A stretch of 64,000 bases of DNA, from contig NZ_OY735139.1 in assembly GCF_963457605.1 (NCBI RefSeq), forward strand, positions 620,001-684,000, given 5' to 3'. Under the pieces are notes generated by a model. It was not told the origin of the DNA and ran no database searches. It worked only from the letters and a program-made list of their open reading frames with translations. Both the position numbers and the translations under genes were made by a program. The stretch is from an uncultured Gellertiella sp. GTDB lineage: Bacteria > Pseudomonadota > Alphaproteobacteria > Rhizobiales > Rhizobiaceae. Shown one piece after another: positions 35,271 through 45,019 of the stretch. The first letter of the stretch is position 1. Each line of letters begins with the position of its first letter.

Positions 35271-36167
35271 AGGGGACAACCGTTCCCAGCTCGCATCCAG
35301 CTGGTTGCGAAACCAGGTCATCTGCCGTTTGGCATATTGCCGCGTAGAGGCCGATCCGCGCTCGATCACCTCGTCGCACGTCATCCCGCCCCGCAGCAGC
35401 GCCGCGATTTCGGGCACGCCGATCGCCTTCATCACAGGGAGAGCAGTGGCCAGACCAAGCGCCAGCAGTGCCCTGACCTCCTCGACAGCACCGCCAGAAA
35501 GCATGGCGGCAAAGCGGCGGTTGATGCGCCCGGCCAGCACAGCGCGGTCCGGCAGCACCACCAGTTTCTTCGCCCTTGCCGGATCGACCAGCATCGGCCC
35601 CGCCTTGCCCTGAAAGGCCGAAAGCGGCTTGCCCGTTGCGGCGAAAATCTCGAGTGCCCTGAGAATGCGCTGCGCATCGGTCGGCTGCAGCCGCGCGGCC
35701 GTTTGCGGATCGGCCTCAAGCAGTGCCTCGTGCAGGGCCGCAGCCCCCTCCTCCGCCAGCCGCGCGCGCAGCCCGGCACGGAATTCATCCGGAACCACAG
35801 GCATGTCCGACAGCCCGCCCGTCAGCGCCCGGAAATAGAGCCCGGTGCCACCGACAATCACCGGCATCCGCCCCTGCCCCTTCAGGTCCGCCAGCACATG
35901 GCCGATATCGCTGAGCCAGCCACCGGTCGAATAGGCACGTCCCGCCGGAACATGGCCGTAAAGCACGTGTCGGATGCCTGCCATGTCCTCGTCCGAAGGC
36001 CGGGCCGTCAGCACCCGCAAGGTATCATAGACCTGCATGCTGTCGGCATTGATCACCACGCCCTCCGTCCGCCGTGCCCAGTCGAGCGCCAATGCGGACT
36101 TGCCGCTGGCGGTTGGCCCGGTTATCAGGACTGCATCATAATCGCTCAATGAAGGGTCTCCCGTCAT
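35268..36167 (-). CDS. miaA: tRNA dimethylallyltransferase
   Basis: The protein has 299 residues. MiaA adds an isopentenyl group to A37 of tRNAs reading UNN codons. The P-loop GPTASGKSALALDWA (~16-30), INADSMQVYDTLRVLTARPSDED (~38) and GGTGLYFRALTGGLSDMP (~104) are family blocks, and QYAKRQMTWFRNQ near the C-terminus binds the tRNA. ATG 36167 is chosen. It forms a shared CATG with the divergent serB start, so the two coding regions overlap by two bases; a later TTG is possible. The TAG stop comes from the foldback element, so the C-terminus may differ slightly from homologues. Confidence 0.94.
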   Translation of the reverse strand: MTGDPSLSDYDAVLITGPTASGKSALALDWARRTEGVVINADSMQVYDTLRVLTARPSDEDMAGIRHVLYGHVPAGRAYSTGGWLSDIGHVLADLKGQGRMPVIVGGTGLYFRALTGGLSDMPVVPDEFRAGLRARLAEEGAAALHEALLEADPQTAARLQPTDAQRILRALEIFAATGKPLSAFQGKAGPMLVDPARAKKLVVLPDRAVLAGRINRRFAAMLSGGAVEEVRALLALGLATALPVMKAIGVPEIAALLRGGMTCDEVIERGSASTRQYAKRQMTWFRNQLDASWERLSP

Positions 36168-37053
36168 GGCCTTGGTTGCCACGCTGATTGCCAATCCGCT
36201 TTCCCCTGTACTCGTTCCGGCGCTCGGGGAAAAGGCCGCCGCGGCGATCAACGCCTCCGGTCTCTACTGGCTGGCCGATGGCATCGCCTGCGATCTCGCC
36301 TTGCGCGACGGCACCGGCGAGAGCGACGCCCGCGCCACCCTGGCTTCTGTGATGGACGGACTGCCGGTCGATATCGTCCTTCAGGACGCGGACCAGCGCC
36401 GCAAGCGGCTTTTGATTGCCGACATGGATTCCACCATGATCGGTCAGGAATGCATCGACGAACTCGCCGCCGAAGTCGGGCTGAAGGACGAGGTATCCGG
36501 GATCACCGCCCGTGCCATGAATGGCGAAATCGCCTTTGAACCGGCGTTGCGCGAGCGCGTCGCGCTGCTGCGCGGCCTGCCGGTGACCGTGGCCGATGCG
36601 GTGATTGCAAGCCGCATCACGCTGACGCCGGGCGGGCGCGAACTGGTGGCGACCATGCGGGCCCGCGGCGGCTACACCGCACTTGTGTCGGGCGGCTTCA
36701 CGCTGTTTACCGGGCCGGTCTGCGCCATGCTCGGTTTTGACGAGCACCAGGCCAATGAATTGCTGCATGAAAACGGCTTGCTGACCGGCCTCGTCGCCGA
36801 ACCGATCCTCGGGCGGGAGGCCAAGGCCGAGGCGCTTCGCCGGATGACCGACCGGCTGGGCCTGACGCCATCAGATGCGCTCGCCGTTGGCGATGGGGCC
36901 AACGACCTCGCGATGATCGCGCTGGCAGGCAGCGGCGTGGCGCTGCATGCCAAGCCCTCGGTCGCCGCGCAGGCGAAAATCCGCATCGACCACGGCGACC
37001 TCACCGCACTCCTCTATATCCAGGGATATCGCAAGCACGATTTTGCCATCTGA
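36166..37053 (+). CDS. serB: Phosphoserine phosphatase
   Basis: The 295-residue protein catalyses the last step of serine synthesis. The HAD nucleophile motif is RLLIADMDSTMIGQECIDELA (~84-104; DxDST), motif II is ALVSGGFTLFTG (~167), and the metal-binding aspartates are in DALAVGDGANDLAMIALAGSGVALHAKP (~240). The first ~80 residues form the ACT-like domain usual in proteobacterial SerB. Its start shares CATG with divergent miaA. A hairpin (37055-37084) separates it from the convergent RTX gene. Confidence 0.95.
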   Translation: MALVATLIANPLSPVLVPALGEKAAAAINASGLYWLADGIACDLALRDGTGESDARATLASVMDGLPVDIVLQDADQRRKRLLIADMDSTMIGQECIDELAAEVGLKDEVSGITARAMNGEIAFEPALRERVALLRGLPVTVADAVIASRITLTPGGRELVATMRARGGYTALVSGGFTLFTGPVCAMLGFDEHQANELLHENGLLTGLVAEPILGREAKAEALRRMTDRLGLTPSDALAVGDGANDLAMIALAGSGVALHAKPSVAAQAKIRIDHGDLTALLYIQGYRKHDFAI

Positions 37054-37054
37054 A

Positions 37055-37084
37055 CGCAGGCGGAAAAGGCAATTCCCGCCTGCA
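37055..37084. terminator. Hairpin between convergent serB and RTX gene
   Basis: The arms GCAGGCGG and CCGCCTGC have a 12-base loop, just after the serB stop and 17 bases from the RTX stop. Neither side has a good T-run. It is a likely shared transcription end. Confidence 0.5.
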
Positions 37085-37100
37085 TCACGGTCTGCCCGGT

Positions 37101-38795
37101 TCAGAACACGTGGAAATCCGCCGCAGCGAGCTTGGCATGGTTGTCCAGCACGGCAATCAGCATCGCAGCGCCGCTGCCGTTTCCATCGGCGTCATAATAG
37201 AGCTTGCCGTTGGCGCTGTTGTAGACGATCCGGTCCGTCGCATGGGTCGCCGTGCCGGAGGTATTGGCGACAAAGGCATTGGCGGCCAGATTGCCGGTCT
37301 TGAGCTTTGAGAAGATCTTGTGATCGAGCTCGAATGTATCATCGGGACCATAGAAATCGGTGATGTGGTCGATGTTGGCCGAGGCATTGAGCTTGGTCGA
37401 GAAGACGAAACTGTCCTTGCCCGCGCCGCCCGTCAGCTTGTCATTGCCAAGCCCGCCATCCAGCCGGTTGTTGCCGCCGTTGCCGACCAGCCGGTTGGCG
37501 ACCGCATTGCCGGTAGCACTGGTGTTGTCGGCACCAATCAGCGTCAGGTTTTCCACGACTCCCAGAAGATGAACGCCATTTACCAGACTGTAGCTGATGT
37601 AGGCTTGAACCGTATCGGTTCCCGACCCTCCCTCATTTGCCTCGTCGACATTGTCATTCGCGGAATCAACGACATAAGTATCGTTGCCGGCACCACCTTG
37701 CATGTCGTCATCGCCCTCCCCGCCATCCAGCAGGTCGTCGCCTGCCGCGCCGATCAACGCGTCTTCTTCAGTCCCGCCATAGAGCTTGTCGTTCCCCGTC
37801 CATCCGCTCAGCACGTCTTTGCCTGCGTTGCCAAAGATCGTGTCATTGCCCTCCTCTCCTTCGAGCTTGTTGTTACCGGCGGACCCAAAGATCTTGTCAT
37901 CGAGACCTGACCCCTGGACATTTTCAATCGACTTGAACGTGTCCCTCGTTCCAAATGTGTCGTTTGCCCAGCCCGTTCCGGTGGCATCGTCCTGTGCCTC
38001 GAGATGGATCTCCACGCCCCGGAACCCGCCCTTAGAAACTTCGTGCCGGTAGGACAGTGTATCGGTTCCGCCAGCACCATCAAAGACATCCCGGCCACCG
38101 AAACCCTCAAAGGTTTCGTCGCCGTCGCTGCCGGTCATGCTGTCGGCAAATTGCGTGCCGCGAAATTCCTCGAAACTCTGGATTGTGTCATGACCGTCCC
38201 AGGGATCGATGGCGGTGCCCGCGGCGACATTGATCGTCACCCCATGCAGGGCTCCGCTGGACCAGATGGCGCTCTGGTAGCTGAGCGTGTCCCTTTCGCC
38301 ATCCTGGCCGGTACCGCCGTCCAGGGTGTCGTCACCGCGCCCGCCATCGACATAATCCCAGCCCGCGCCGCCTGAAATCGTGTCATTGCCGTCATAGCCC
38401 TCGAGATCGTCGTCACCGTCTGCGCCGGTGATTGTGTCGTCCCCCAGCGACAGCCAGTTCTGGAAGGTCCAGGTACTGTCCATGCCGGTAATCGCATCGA
38501 AAAAGATGGCCGCATCCCTGGAGAAATCGCCGACCCTGACGATGCTCGCCGTGTCGGGCGCATCCCGGATTTCGATACCGGTGACCGTGCCGTCGACAAG
38601 GTTCCCCTCTTCCGAAAAGGTGAAGCCGGTGCCGGTGACGTGCACATGCAGGCCATTTTGCAGTTTGACCGTGATTTCGGTATCGGTTGATCCGGTCTGC
38701 ACCGCATTGGCGCGGTCGAGGAGATCGGCAAGCGCCGGGTTCCAGTCGAAGGCGGCCAGGGGCGGCTGGGTGGAGAGATAGGTAAAACCGGTCAT
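37101..38795 (-). CDS. RTX calcium-binding protein, probable type I secretion substrate
   Basis: The protein has 564 residues from ATG 38795. Residues ~110 onward carry many GGxGxDxLx nonapeptides in several blocks (GYDGNDTISGGAGWDYVDGGRGDDTLDGG, then GNAGKDVLSGWTGNDKLYGG, DDLLDGGEGDDDMQGGAGNDTY, and LDGGLGNDKLTGGAGKDSFVF). These form calcium beta-rolls outside the cell. The C-terminal ~80 residues (IDHITDFYGPDDTFELDHKIF ... LYYDADGNGSGAAMLIAVL) match the peptidase-M10-serralysin-like C-terminal region that serves as type I secretion signal. The N-terminal domain is not recognised and has no catalytic motif. No T1SS genes lie nearby. Strong Asp/Gly bias sets it apart from its neighbours. Confidence 0.85.
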   Translation of the reverse strand: MTGFTYLSTQPPLAAFDWNPALADLLDRANAVQTGSTDTEITVKLQNGLHVHVTGTGFTFSEEGNLVDGTVTGIEIRDAPDTASIVRVGDFSRDAAIFFDAITGMDSTWTFQNWLSLGDDTITGADGDDDLEGYDGNDTISGGAGWDYVDGGRGDDTLDGGTGQDGERDTLSYQSAIWSSGALHGVTINVAAGTAIDPWDGHDTIQSFEEFRGTQFADSMTGSDGDETFEGFGGRDVFDGAGGTDTLSYRHEVSKGGFRGVEIHLEAQDDATGTGWANDTFGTRDTFKSIENVQGSGLDDKIFGSAGNNKLEGEEGNDTIFGNAGKDVLSGWTGNDKLYGGTEEDALIGAAGDDLLDGGEGDDDMQGGAGNDTYVVDSANDNVDEANEGGSGTDTVQAYISYSLVNGVHLLGVVENLTLIGADNTSATGNAVANRLVGNGGNNRLDGGLGNDKLTGGAGKDSFVFSTKLNASANIDHITDFYGPDDTFELDHKIFSKLKTGNLAANAFVANTSGTATHATDRIVYNSANGKLYYDADGNGSGAAMLIAVLDNHAKLAAADFHVF

Positions 38796-38958
38796 CGCGT
38801 CACTCCGCAAGAAAGGGGTGGCGGGCCTTCTCCTGATGTCCGCGCCCGGCGATGAGGGCATCGCCGGAAAATATTATTAGTCTCCGCTAAATTGACAATA
38901 TGCCATCGAAGGTTTTGCGACGGGAAATCGCCGCAAGCGACAGACCGCAGAACAGCCG

Positions 38959-40575
38959 CTATTCCAGCGGCAGGGCAATGGTCCTGAGATCACCGTTCGG
39001 CGCGGCAACCAGCATCAGGGCGTTGCGGCGGCCCTGCTGTTTGAGATCCTTGATCTTGGCCATCACGCCGTCGAGATCCTTGACCGCAGTCTGGGCGACC
39101 TCGATGATCGTGTCGCCTTCCTTGATGCCCTTGCCTGCCGCAACCGAGCCGTCGAGCACCACCTGCACCACGGCGCCGTTGACGGATTTGGCGATGCTGA
39201 ATTCCTGCCGCGTATCATCGGACATCGGCGACAGAACCATGCCCAGCACATCCTGAACCACATCTTCCCTGGGATCGGCGCTGTCTTCCTGGGTCTGGTC
39301 GTCGCCCTCGGTGTCATCGGGATTGGCGCTGTCACCGGGGGCCTGCTGCGGATCGGCGGCAGGCGGCTGATCCTGGTTGTCCCCCTTGTTTTCCGGCAGG
39401 GCATCATTGGGATCAGCAGGTGTTGCAGGATCTGCCTTGTCGTCGAGCCGCCCGAGCTTGACGGTCACGGTCATGGACTTGCCATCCCGGATGATGCCGA
39501 CCGTGGCGTCCTTGTCCGTCGGGCTTTCCGCAACGATGCGCAGCAGGTCGCGCATTTCGGTGATCGGCTTGCCGTCGAAGGTGGTGATGACGTCGCCGGT
39601 CTTGATCGGGCCGTTTTCAACCGGGCCACCCTTGACGATGCCGGAGACCAGCGCACCCGCCGTCACCGGCAGGCCGAGGCTTTGCGCGACGTCATCGGTC
39701 ACCGGCTGCACCCGCACGCCAAGCCATCCGCGCCGTGTCTCACCATATTGCTTCAGCTGGTCGACGACCGTCTCGGCCAGTTCCGACGGTACGGAAAAGC
39801 CGATGCCGATGGAGCCGCCGCTCGGCGAGATGATCGCGGTATTGATGCCGATCACGTCGCCGAACATGTTGAACAGCGGCCCGCCGGAATTGCCCTTGTT
39901 GATCGCCGCATCGGTCTGGATGAAATTGTCATAGGGTCCGGCATTGATGTTGCGGCCCCGCGCCGAGACGATGCCGACGGTTACCGAACCGCCGAGCCCG
40001 AAGGGATTGCCGATGGCCATCACCCAGTCGCCGATCCGCATCTTGCGGCTGTCGCCGAAATGCACGGATTTGAGCGGGGTTTTGGAGTCCACCTTGAGCA
40101 GCGACAGGTCGGTCTTGGTGTCGGTGCCGATTAGCTTGGCCTTGAGCTTGTTGCCCCTGGAGAAGATCACCTCGATATCGTCGGCACCCTCGATCACGTG
40201 GTTGTTGGTGACGATATAGCCGGCGGGATCGATGACAAAGCCGGAGCCGAGCGAACTGACCGTATGGCTCGCCGAGCCGTTCTTGCCGTCACCCTTGTAG
40301 TAATCGTCAAACAGATCCTGAAAGGGCGAGCCATCCTGCACCTGCGGCGCAGGGCTGCCGGCATCATCCTTGACATTCTGCGAGGTCGAGATGTTGACGA
40401 CGGCATCCAGCAGGCCTTCGGCGAGATCCGCCACCGATTGCGGCCCGGCAGCAATCGCGGCAGCCGAGGCCGCCGACGCGGCACCGGGCAGCACAAGCCC
40501 CAGCGCCAGAACCGGAAGCAGCAGCCTGAGGCCGGCAAGGGAAGCATTTCGTCTGGCCGTCATCGTCATCAGCAT
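38959..40575 (-). CDS. degP: DegP/HtrA-type periplasmic serine protease
   Basis: The protein has about 538 residues. The signal peptide is residues ~12-36 (LAGLRLLLPVLALGLVLPGAASA). The trypsin-like triad is His126 (TNNHVIEGAD), Asp156 (KTDLSLLKVD) and Ser230 (NKGNSGGPLFN). Two PDZ domains follow (RRGWLGVRVQPVTDDVAQSLG; and a C-terminal one around GSVAAGKGIKEGDTIIEVAQ). Between them is an unusually long acidic, Pro/Gln/Asp-rich linker. It degrades misfolded envelope proteins. Start codons at 40575, 40569 and 40563 cannot be separated. It lies downstream of hflKC but has its own upstream gap containing the hflC terminator. Confidence 0.93.
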   Translation of the reverse strand: MLMTMTARRNASLAGLRLLLPVLALGLVLPGAASAASAAAIAAGPQSVADLAEGLLDAVVNISTSQNVKDDAGSPAPQVQDGSPFQDLFDDYYKGDGKNGSASHTVSSLGSGFVIDPAGYIVTNNHVIEGADDIEVIFSRGNKLKAKLIGTDTKTDLSLLKVDSKTPLKSVHFGDSRKMRIGDWVMAIGNPFGLGGSVTVGIVSARGRNINAGPYDNFIQTDAAINKGNSGGPLFNMFGDVIGINTAIISPSGGSIGIGFSVPSELAETVVDQLKQYGETRRGWLGVRVQPVTDDVAQSLGLPVTAGALVSGIVKGGPVENGPIKTGDVITTFDGKPITEMRDLLRIVAESPTDKDATVGIIRDGKSMTVTVKLGRLDDKADPATPADPNDALPENKGDNQDQPPAADPQQAPGDSANPDDTEGDDQTQEDSADPREDVVQDVLGMVLSPMSDDTRQEFSIAKSVNGAVVQVVLDGSVAAGKGIKEGDTIIEVAQTAVKDLDGVMAKIKDLKQQGRRNALMLVAAPNGDLRTIALPLE

Positions 40576-40781
40576 CCTCGTCCTGCAGGGCAGCGGGCAC
40601 TCCGGCAAGACCTGGTTTTCCCGCTGGAACGACCTGAAATCAAAGCAAAAAAGCCGCAAGCGACTCGGCAGGAACCCGCAAAACCGCTTTAGGGACCATA
40701 GCAGGGCCATTTCGCCCGTAACAGTCCCAGCAAAAGCCATTGTAACGCTTAAAAATTGGTGTCTTTCAGACCGGTCAAACG

Positions 40782-40815
40782 AAAAGGGCGCGAATTCCGG
40801 TGGAATGTCGCGCCC
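40782..40815 (-). terminator. Rho-independent terminator of hflKC
   Basis: On the reverse strand GGGCGCGA and TCGCGCCC pair around a 14-base loop and are followed by TTTTCGTTTG. It lies about 23 bases beyond the hflC stop and about 200 bases before degP, so degP likely has its own promoter. Confidence 0.78.
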
Positions 40816-40837
40816 CCTTCCTGCTGGCTGATTGCGT

Positions 40838-41794
40838 TTACTTTGCCGGAGCCGGTGCCACCACCGCTGGCGGCGCGGCACCTGCGTCCGCAGGCTTGCC
40901 CGCAACGGGCAGGCCATCGGCATTGTTGAAGAAGCGGAAGAATTCCGAATTCGGCGCAACCACCAAAGTCGAATCTCCGGAGGCCAGCGAGGCCTCATAG
41001 GCTTTCATCGAGCGATAGAATTCGAAGAAGGCCGGGTCCTTGCTGAAGGCTTCGCCAAAGATCCGGTTGCGTTCGGCATCGCCCTCGCCGCGCAGGATTT
41101 CCGCATCCCTCGCCGCATCGGCAATCAGTTCGACCACCTGGCGGTCGGCCTTGGCCTGGCGGCGCTGGCCCTCTTCCTTGCCGCGGGCGCGGATCAGTTC
41201 GGCCTCGGCCAGACGCTCGGCCGTCATCCGGTCATAGGTCTGCTGGGAGACTTCCTGCGTGAGATCGGTGCGGCGTATGCGGACATCGTCGACCGTAATC
41301 CCCAGCGACTGGGCATCCCGCAGGAGATCGGTCTTCACCTCGGTCATCATCGCCACGCGGGCATCCGACAGCGCGGCATCGAAGTCACGCAGGCCATAGA
41401 CGCGGCGCAGCGATGCATCGAGACGGGTGCGCAGCCGCGCCTCCGCCGATTCCCGGTCCGCCGAGACGGTTTCGCGGAAACGCTGGGCATCGGTGATCCG
41501 GTAGACGAGGAAGGCGTCGACCTCATAGAACTTGCCGCCCTTCACCTGGACGCGGATATTGTCCAGCACGAAGCGCAGCGCCTGCATCGGGATATATTGC
41601 ACCCGGTCGGCATCCATGAAGGCGAAGGGCAGCTTGAAATAGATGCCCGGCTCCTTCTTGACGTCGCGGATCTGGCCGAAGCGCAGCACCAGCGCCTGTT
41701 CCCGGGCATTGACCACGAAGAACGAGGAATAGGCGATCAGGGAGAGAAGTGCGATGCTGCCGAAAATCGTTGCGAGCCTGTTCGAGTTCATCAT
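40838..41794 (-). CDS. hflC: FtsH-protease modulator HflC
   Basis: A 318-residue SPFH/band-7 membrane protein. It has one N-terminal transmembrane segment (RLATIFGSIALLSLIAYSSFFVV, ~5-27), then FVVNAREQALVLRFGQIRDV and the band-7 core (TRLDASLRRVYGLRDFDAALSDARVAMM). A long Ala/Glu/Arg-rich coiled coil (AERLAEAELIRARGKEEGQRRQAKADRQVV, ~195-225) follows, then the RGEGDAERNRIFGEAF segment. With HflK it forms a cage around FtsH that restrains membrane-protein degradation. Its start overlaps the last base of hflK. The Ala/Pro-rich C-terminus (AGAAPPAVVAPAPAK) is a free tail. Confidence 0.95.
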   Translation of the reverse strand: MMNSNRLATIFGSIALLSLIAYSSFFVVNAREQALVLRFGQIRDVKKEPGIYFKLPFAFMDADRVQYIPMQALRFVLDNIRVQVKGGKFYEVDAFLVYRITDAQRFRETVSADRESAEARLRTRLDASLRRVYGLRDFDAALSDARVAMMTEVKTDLLRDAQSLGITVDDVRIRRTDLTQEVSQQTYDRMTAERLAEAELIRARGKEEGQRRQAKADRQVVELIADAARDAEILRGEGDAERNRIFGEAFSKDPAFFEFYRSMKAYEASLASGDSTLVVAPNSEFFRFFNNADGLPVAGKPADAGAAPPAVVAPAPAK

Positions 41795-42879
41795 CAGTTG
41801 CCTCCCTTGGCCGGCTTGTCGAGATCGGTCAGCGGCAGATAGGGCACCACCCCCTGCGGGGCATCGATGACAACCTTTTTCGAATTCTTCAGCACATCCT
41901 CCATCGTCTCGAGATAGAGACGCTTGCGGGTGACTTCAGGAGCCTTCCTGTACTGTTCGTAGACGGCAGAGAAACGGTTCGCCTCGCCTTCCGCCTCCTT
42001 CACCACACGGTCCTTGTAGCCCAGCGCCACTTCGCGGTTCTGGGCAGCCTGGCCACGTGCCTCGCCGAGCTTCTTGTTGGCATATTGATTGGCGATTTCG
42101 ACAAAGCGGCTTTCGTCCTGCTCGGCCCGCTGCACTTCATCAAAGGCGTTCGAGACTTCATGCGGCGGTGCCGCGTCCTCGATGGCGACAGCATTGACCG
42201 AGATGCCGGAGCGATAATGATCCATGGTCGTCTGGATCGTCGTCTTCACTTCCTGGGCAATCTGCTGGCGGTTGTCGCGGAAAATGTCCTGCGCCGGACG
42301 GCGTCCGACCACTTCGCGCATGGCGCTTTCGGACACCTGCTGCAGGGTTTCGACCGGCTCTTCCAGGTTGAACAGGAATGACTTCGGATCAGACACGGTA
42401 AACAGCACCGAGAACTGCACGTTGACGATGTTCTGGTCGCCCGACAGCATCAGGCCGGTGGAGGAACCCGAGGTCGCCTTGGCACCGATATTCTGCTGCT
42501 GTTCGGTGACCTTCACCACCTCGACGCTTTCAAACGGCCAGAAGTGGAAATGCAGGCCGGGCAGCGAAATCTCGTCCTTCGGCTTGCCGAAGGCGAGTTC
42601 CACGCCGCGCTCGTCTGGCTGGACGGTATAGATGCACTGGATGATCCAGAACACCGCGATGGCAGCCACGGCAATCAGCGCCACGCCGCCATTGAAGCCG
42701 CCGGGAATCACGGTGCGCAGCTTGTCCTGGCCACGGCGGATGATGTCGTCGAGATCAGGCGGACCGCCATTGCCGCCGCGCGGCTTGTTCGGACCCTGTC
42801 CCCAGGGCCCCTTGTCGTTTCCACCGCCGCCGCCGCCCCACGGGCCGCCGCCGCCATTCTGATTGCTCCAGGGCATCAA
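41794..42879 (-). CDS. hflK: FtsH-protease modulator HflK
   Basis: The protein has 361 residues. The first ~50 residues are Gly/Asn/Pro-rich (PWSNQNGGGGPWGGGGGGND), typical of HflK. One transmembrane segment follows (FNGGVALIAVAAIAVFWIIQCIYTV, ~63-87), then the band-7 domain (QPDERGVELAFGKPKDEISLPGLHFHFWP) and a coiled coil (ESRFVEIANQYANKKLGEARGQAAQNREVALG). It forms an inner-membrane complex with HflC and FtsH. It lies first in the hflKC operon, 163 bases after folA on the same strand, so it may have its own promoter there. Confidence 0.95.
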   Translation of the reverse strand: MMPWSNQNGGGGPWGGGGGGNDKGPWGQGPNKPRGGNGGPPDLDDIIRRGQDKLRTVIPGGFNGGVALIAVAAIAVFWIIQCIYTVQPDERGVELAFGKPKDEISLPGLHFHFWPFESVEVVKVTEQQQNIGAKATSGSSTGLMLSGDQNIVNVQFSVLFTVSDPKSFLFNLEEPVETLQQVSESAMREVVGRRPAQDIFRDNRQQIAQEVKTTIQTTMDHYRSGISVNAVAIEDAAPPHEVSNAFDEVQRAEQDESRFVEIANQYANKKLGEARGQAAQNREVALGYKDRVVKEAEGEANRFSAVYEQYRKAPEVTRKRLYLETMEDVLKNSKKVVIDAPQGVVPYLPLTDLDKPAKGGN

Positions 42880-43042
42880 AACCTCAATTGTTGTCTTCGG
42901 GTTGCAAGGAGAAGGCGAAAAGCTCCGCCTGCCCGCTGCCTGTTTTCCGTTATAGGTATCGCGCGTCGCGCTTTCAACGCGTCGGCCACAACTAAACGCC
43001 TGCGAAGGCGATTTGCCGCTGAAAGCGTCAAAATATCGGCGG

Positions 43043-43591
43043 TCAGGCCGCGTGCCTGCGCCGCGTATAGGTCACGAAGCGGGTGGGGAAACTGTCCTTC
43101 GGCCCCTCGGGCAGATGCTCCTCCGGCCCGGATTCCCAGATTGCGGGGTCAATTGCCGGGAACATGGTGTCGCCTGCAAGCTGCTTTTCCACATGCGTGA
43201 CATGCAGGATGGTGGCGCGGTCCATGGTCTGGGCATAGATCTGGCCGCCGCCGATCACCGCGATTTCCGACAGGCCCTGCGCTGCCGCCAGCTTCTTGCC
43301 AAGCGCAATCGCCGCATCGACGGAGGAGACCACCTGCACCCCCTCCGGCGCATAGGTCTCGTCCCGCGTCACGACGATATTGTCGCGCCCCGGCAGGGGC
43401 CGTCCGATGGTCTGGAAGGTCTTGCGGCCCATGATCACAGGACGGCCCAGGGTCAGCGCCTTGAAGCGCTTGAGGTCGGAGGAGAGCTGCCATGGCATGT
43501 CGCCTTCCCGGCCGATGACGCCATTTTCCGACACCGCCACCACGAAGGTGATATCGAAATCCCCGCCGGACCCTGTTGTTTCGCTGGACAT
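43043..43591 (-). CDS. folA: Dihydrofolate reductase
   Basis: The protein has 182 residues from ATG 43591 (AGGAG eight bases upstream). FVVAVSENGVIGREGDMPWQLSSDLKRFKALTLG (~14-47) contains the substrate-binding acidic residue (D in EGDMPW) and the folate site. VIMGRKTFQTIGRPLPGRDNIVVTRD (~49-74) and AVIGGGQIYAQTM (~107) form the NADPH site. It regenerates tetrahydrofolate from the dihydrofolate released by ThyA, which is encoded 59 bases upstream in the same operon. The first ten residues (SSETTGSGGD) are a non-conserved extension. Confidence 0.95.
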   Translation of the reverse strand: MSSETTGSGGDFDITFVVAVSENGVIGREGDMPWQLSSDLKRFKALTLGRPVIMGRKTFQTIGRPLPGRDNIVVTRDETYAPEGVQVVSSVDAAIALGKKLAAAQGLSEIAVIGGGQIYAQTMDRATILHVTHVEKQLAGDTMFPAIDPAIWESGPEEHLPEGPKDSFPTRFVTYTRRRHAA

Positions 43592-43650
43592 GAGATGCTC
43601 CTGTGAAAATCGGTTGTGGGGACGCCCTGCTGCTGCTCCGCAGACGGCAA

Positions 43651-44445
43651 TCACACCGCAATCGGCGCCCTGATGCTTGAATCGGCCTCGTAGCCGACCA
43701 GCGTAAAGTCTTCATAGGCAAAGGAAAACAGATCCTTCACCCCCGGCCTGACCAACATTTTCGGCAAGGCCTTCGGCTGGCGCGCAAGCTGGGTTTGCGC
43801 CTGGTCGAAATGGTTGTGATAGAGATGCGCATCCCCCAGCGTATGGATGAATTCACCCGCCTGAAGCCCTGTCACCTCCGCCACCATCATGGTCAGCAGC
43901 GCATAGGAGGCGATGTTGAAGGGGACGCCCAGAAAGATGTCCGCCGAGCGCTGGTAGAGCTGGCAGGAGAGTTTTCCGTCGGCCACATAGAACTGGAACA
44001 GGCAGTGGCAGGGCGGCAGCGCCATTTCGTCGACTTCCGCCGGATTCCAGGCCGAGACGATGTGGCGGCGGGAATTGGGGTTGCGGCGAATGCCGTCGAC
44101 GAGATTGGCGATCTGGTCGATGTGGCCGCCGCCGGGGGTCGGCCAGGACCGCCATTGCGACCCGTAGACCGGCCCGAGATCACCGTTTTCATCGGCCCAT
44201 TCATCCCAGATCGTCACGCCGTGCTGATGCAGCCAGCCGATATTGGTGTCGCCCCTCAGGAACCACAGCAGTTCATAAATGATCGACTTCAGGTGCAGCT
44301 TCTTGGTGGTGGTGACCGGAAAGCCAGCGGCCAGATCAAACCGCATCTGGTAGCCGAAGACCGATCGGGTGCCGGTGCCGGTGCGGTCGCCCCGGTCGCT
44401 GCCGCGCTCCATCACATGCTGAAGAAGTTCGAGATATTGCCGCAT
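43651..44445 (-). CDS. thyA: Thymidylate synthase (ThyA type)
   Basis: A 264-residue enzyme of normal length. It methylates dUMP to dTMP with methylenetetrahydrofolate. The catalytic cysteine is in [14 protein letters not shown] (~146). [35 protein letters not shown] and the N-terminal [19 protein letters not shown] (phosphate-binding Arg) are family blocks, as is the ending [18 protein letters not shown]. It is the first gene of the thyA-folA pair, linking dTMP synthesis with dihydrofolate recycling. Confidence 0.97.
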   Translation of the reverse strand: MRQYLELLQHVMERGSDRGDRTGTGTRSVFGYQMRFDLAAGFPVTTTKKLHLKSIIYELLWFLRGDTNIGWLHQHGVTIWDEWADENGDLGPVYGSQWRSWPTPGGGHIDQIANLVDGIRRNPNSRRHIVSAWNPAEVDEMALPPCHCLFQFYVADGKLSCQLYQRSADIFLGVPFNIASYALLTMMVAEVTGLQAGEFIHTLGDAHLYHNHFDQAQTQLARQPKALPKMLVRPGVKDLFSFAYEDFTLVGYEADSSIRAPIAV

Positions 44446-44582
44446 CCGGTCCCTCCCGTCAGTGCCTGCGATGAGTGATATAGTGCAGGAAGGCCAGGGC
44501 GAAAGCGAAAATCCGCACCATCCCCGACAAAAGCCTTTTCACCGCCTGCACAAACACCTATATGTCGTCTTGCCGGTCTTCG

Positions 44583-44910
44583 GAACGGCTATGGCAATAA
44601 ACTGACGGTGTAATAAGCCTATTGGACCCGGGGGCGGTACCCGGCGCCTCCACCACAAGCCGCTGGAGAGAGCGGCTTGTGACGGGGGCGAAACAGGATC
44701 GACAAGGGTCTAAAGATCGTACTTTTGCTCGGCATGATACCACCGTTATCGGGTCAAAAAGTGTAGTTGCAAACGACAACAACGCTAAGGGTTATGCTCT
44801 CGCTGCTTAATCGCAGTGCGGGAAACCCGACCTAAGTCCTTCTGGTTAGCACCTTGAGGCGGGGTTCGGAGGTACCTGGCAACAGAAACCTCCACTCAAT
44901 CCCCATCGAC
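44583..44910 (+). ncRNA. ssrA: Permuted two-piece tmRNA (alphaproteobacterial type)
   Basis: The acceptor piece comes first: GGACCCGGGGGCGGTACCCG, a T-arm-like hairpin, then GGCGCCTCCACCA ending at 44655. A processed spacer (CAAGCCGCT/AGCGGCTTG hairpin, 44656-44681) separates it from the coding piece, which starts GGGGGCGAAACAGGATCGAC at about 44684. Its GGGGCG pairs with CGCCTCC of the acceptor. The tag frame begins at GCA 44769 and reads ANDNNAKGYALAA then TAA (44808-44810). The outer ends are approximate. It rescues stalled ribosomes and tags proteins for ClpXP; the adaptor SspB is encoded 740 bases downstream. Confidence 0.92.
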
Positions 44911-45019
44911 TTCTGCCGACAGACCAAAACACCGCGCCGTCGCCCTGCCCTTGCCGGACCTTACCCTTGAAATGTATCCCGGATTCGCGCATGATCCGCG
45001 CAGACCCGGAGCAGCGAGC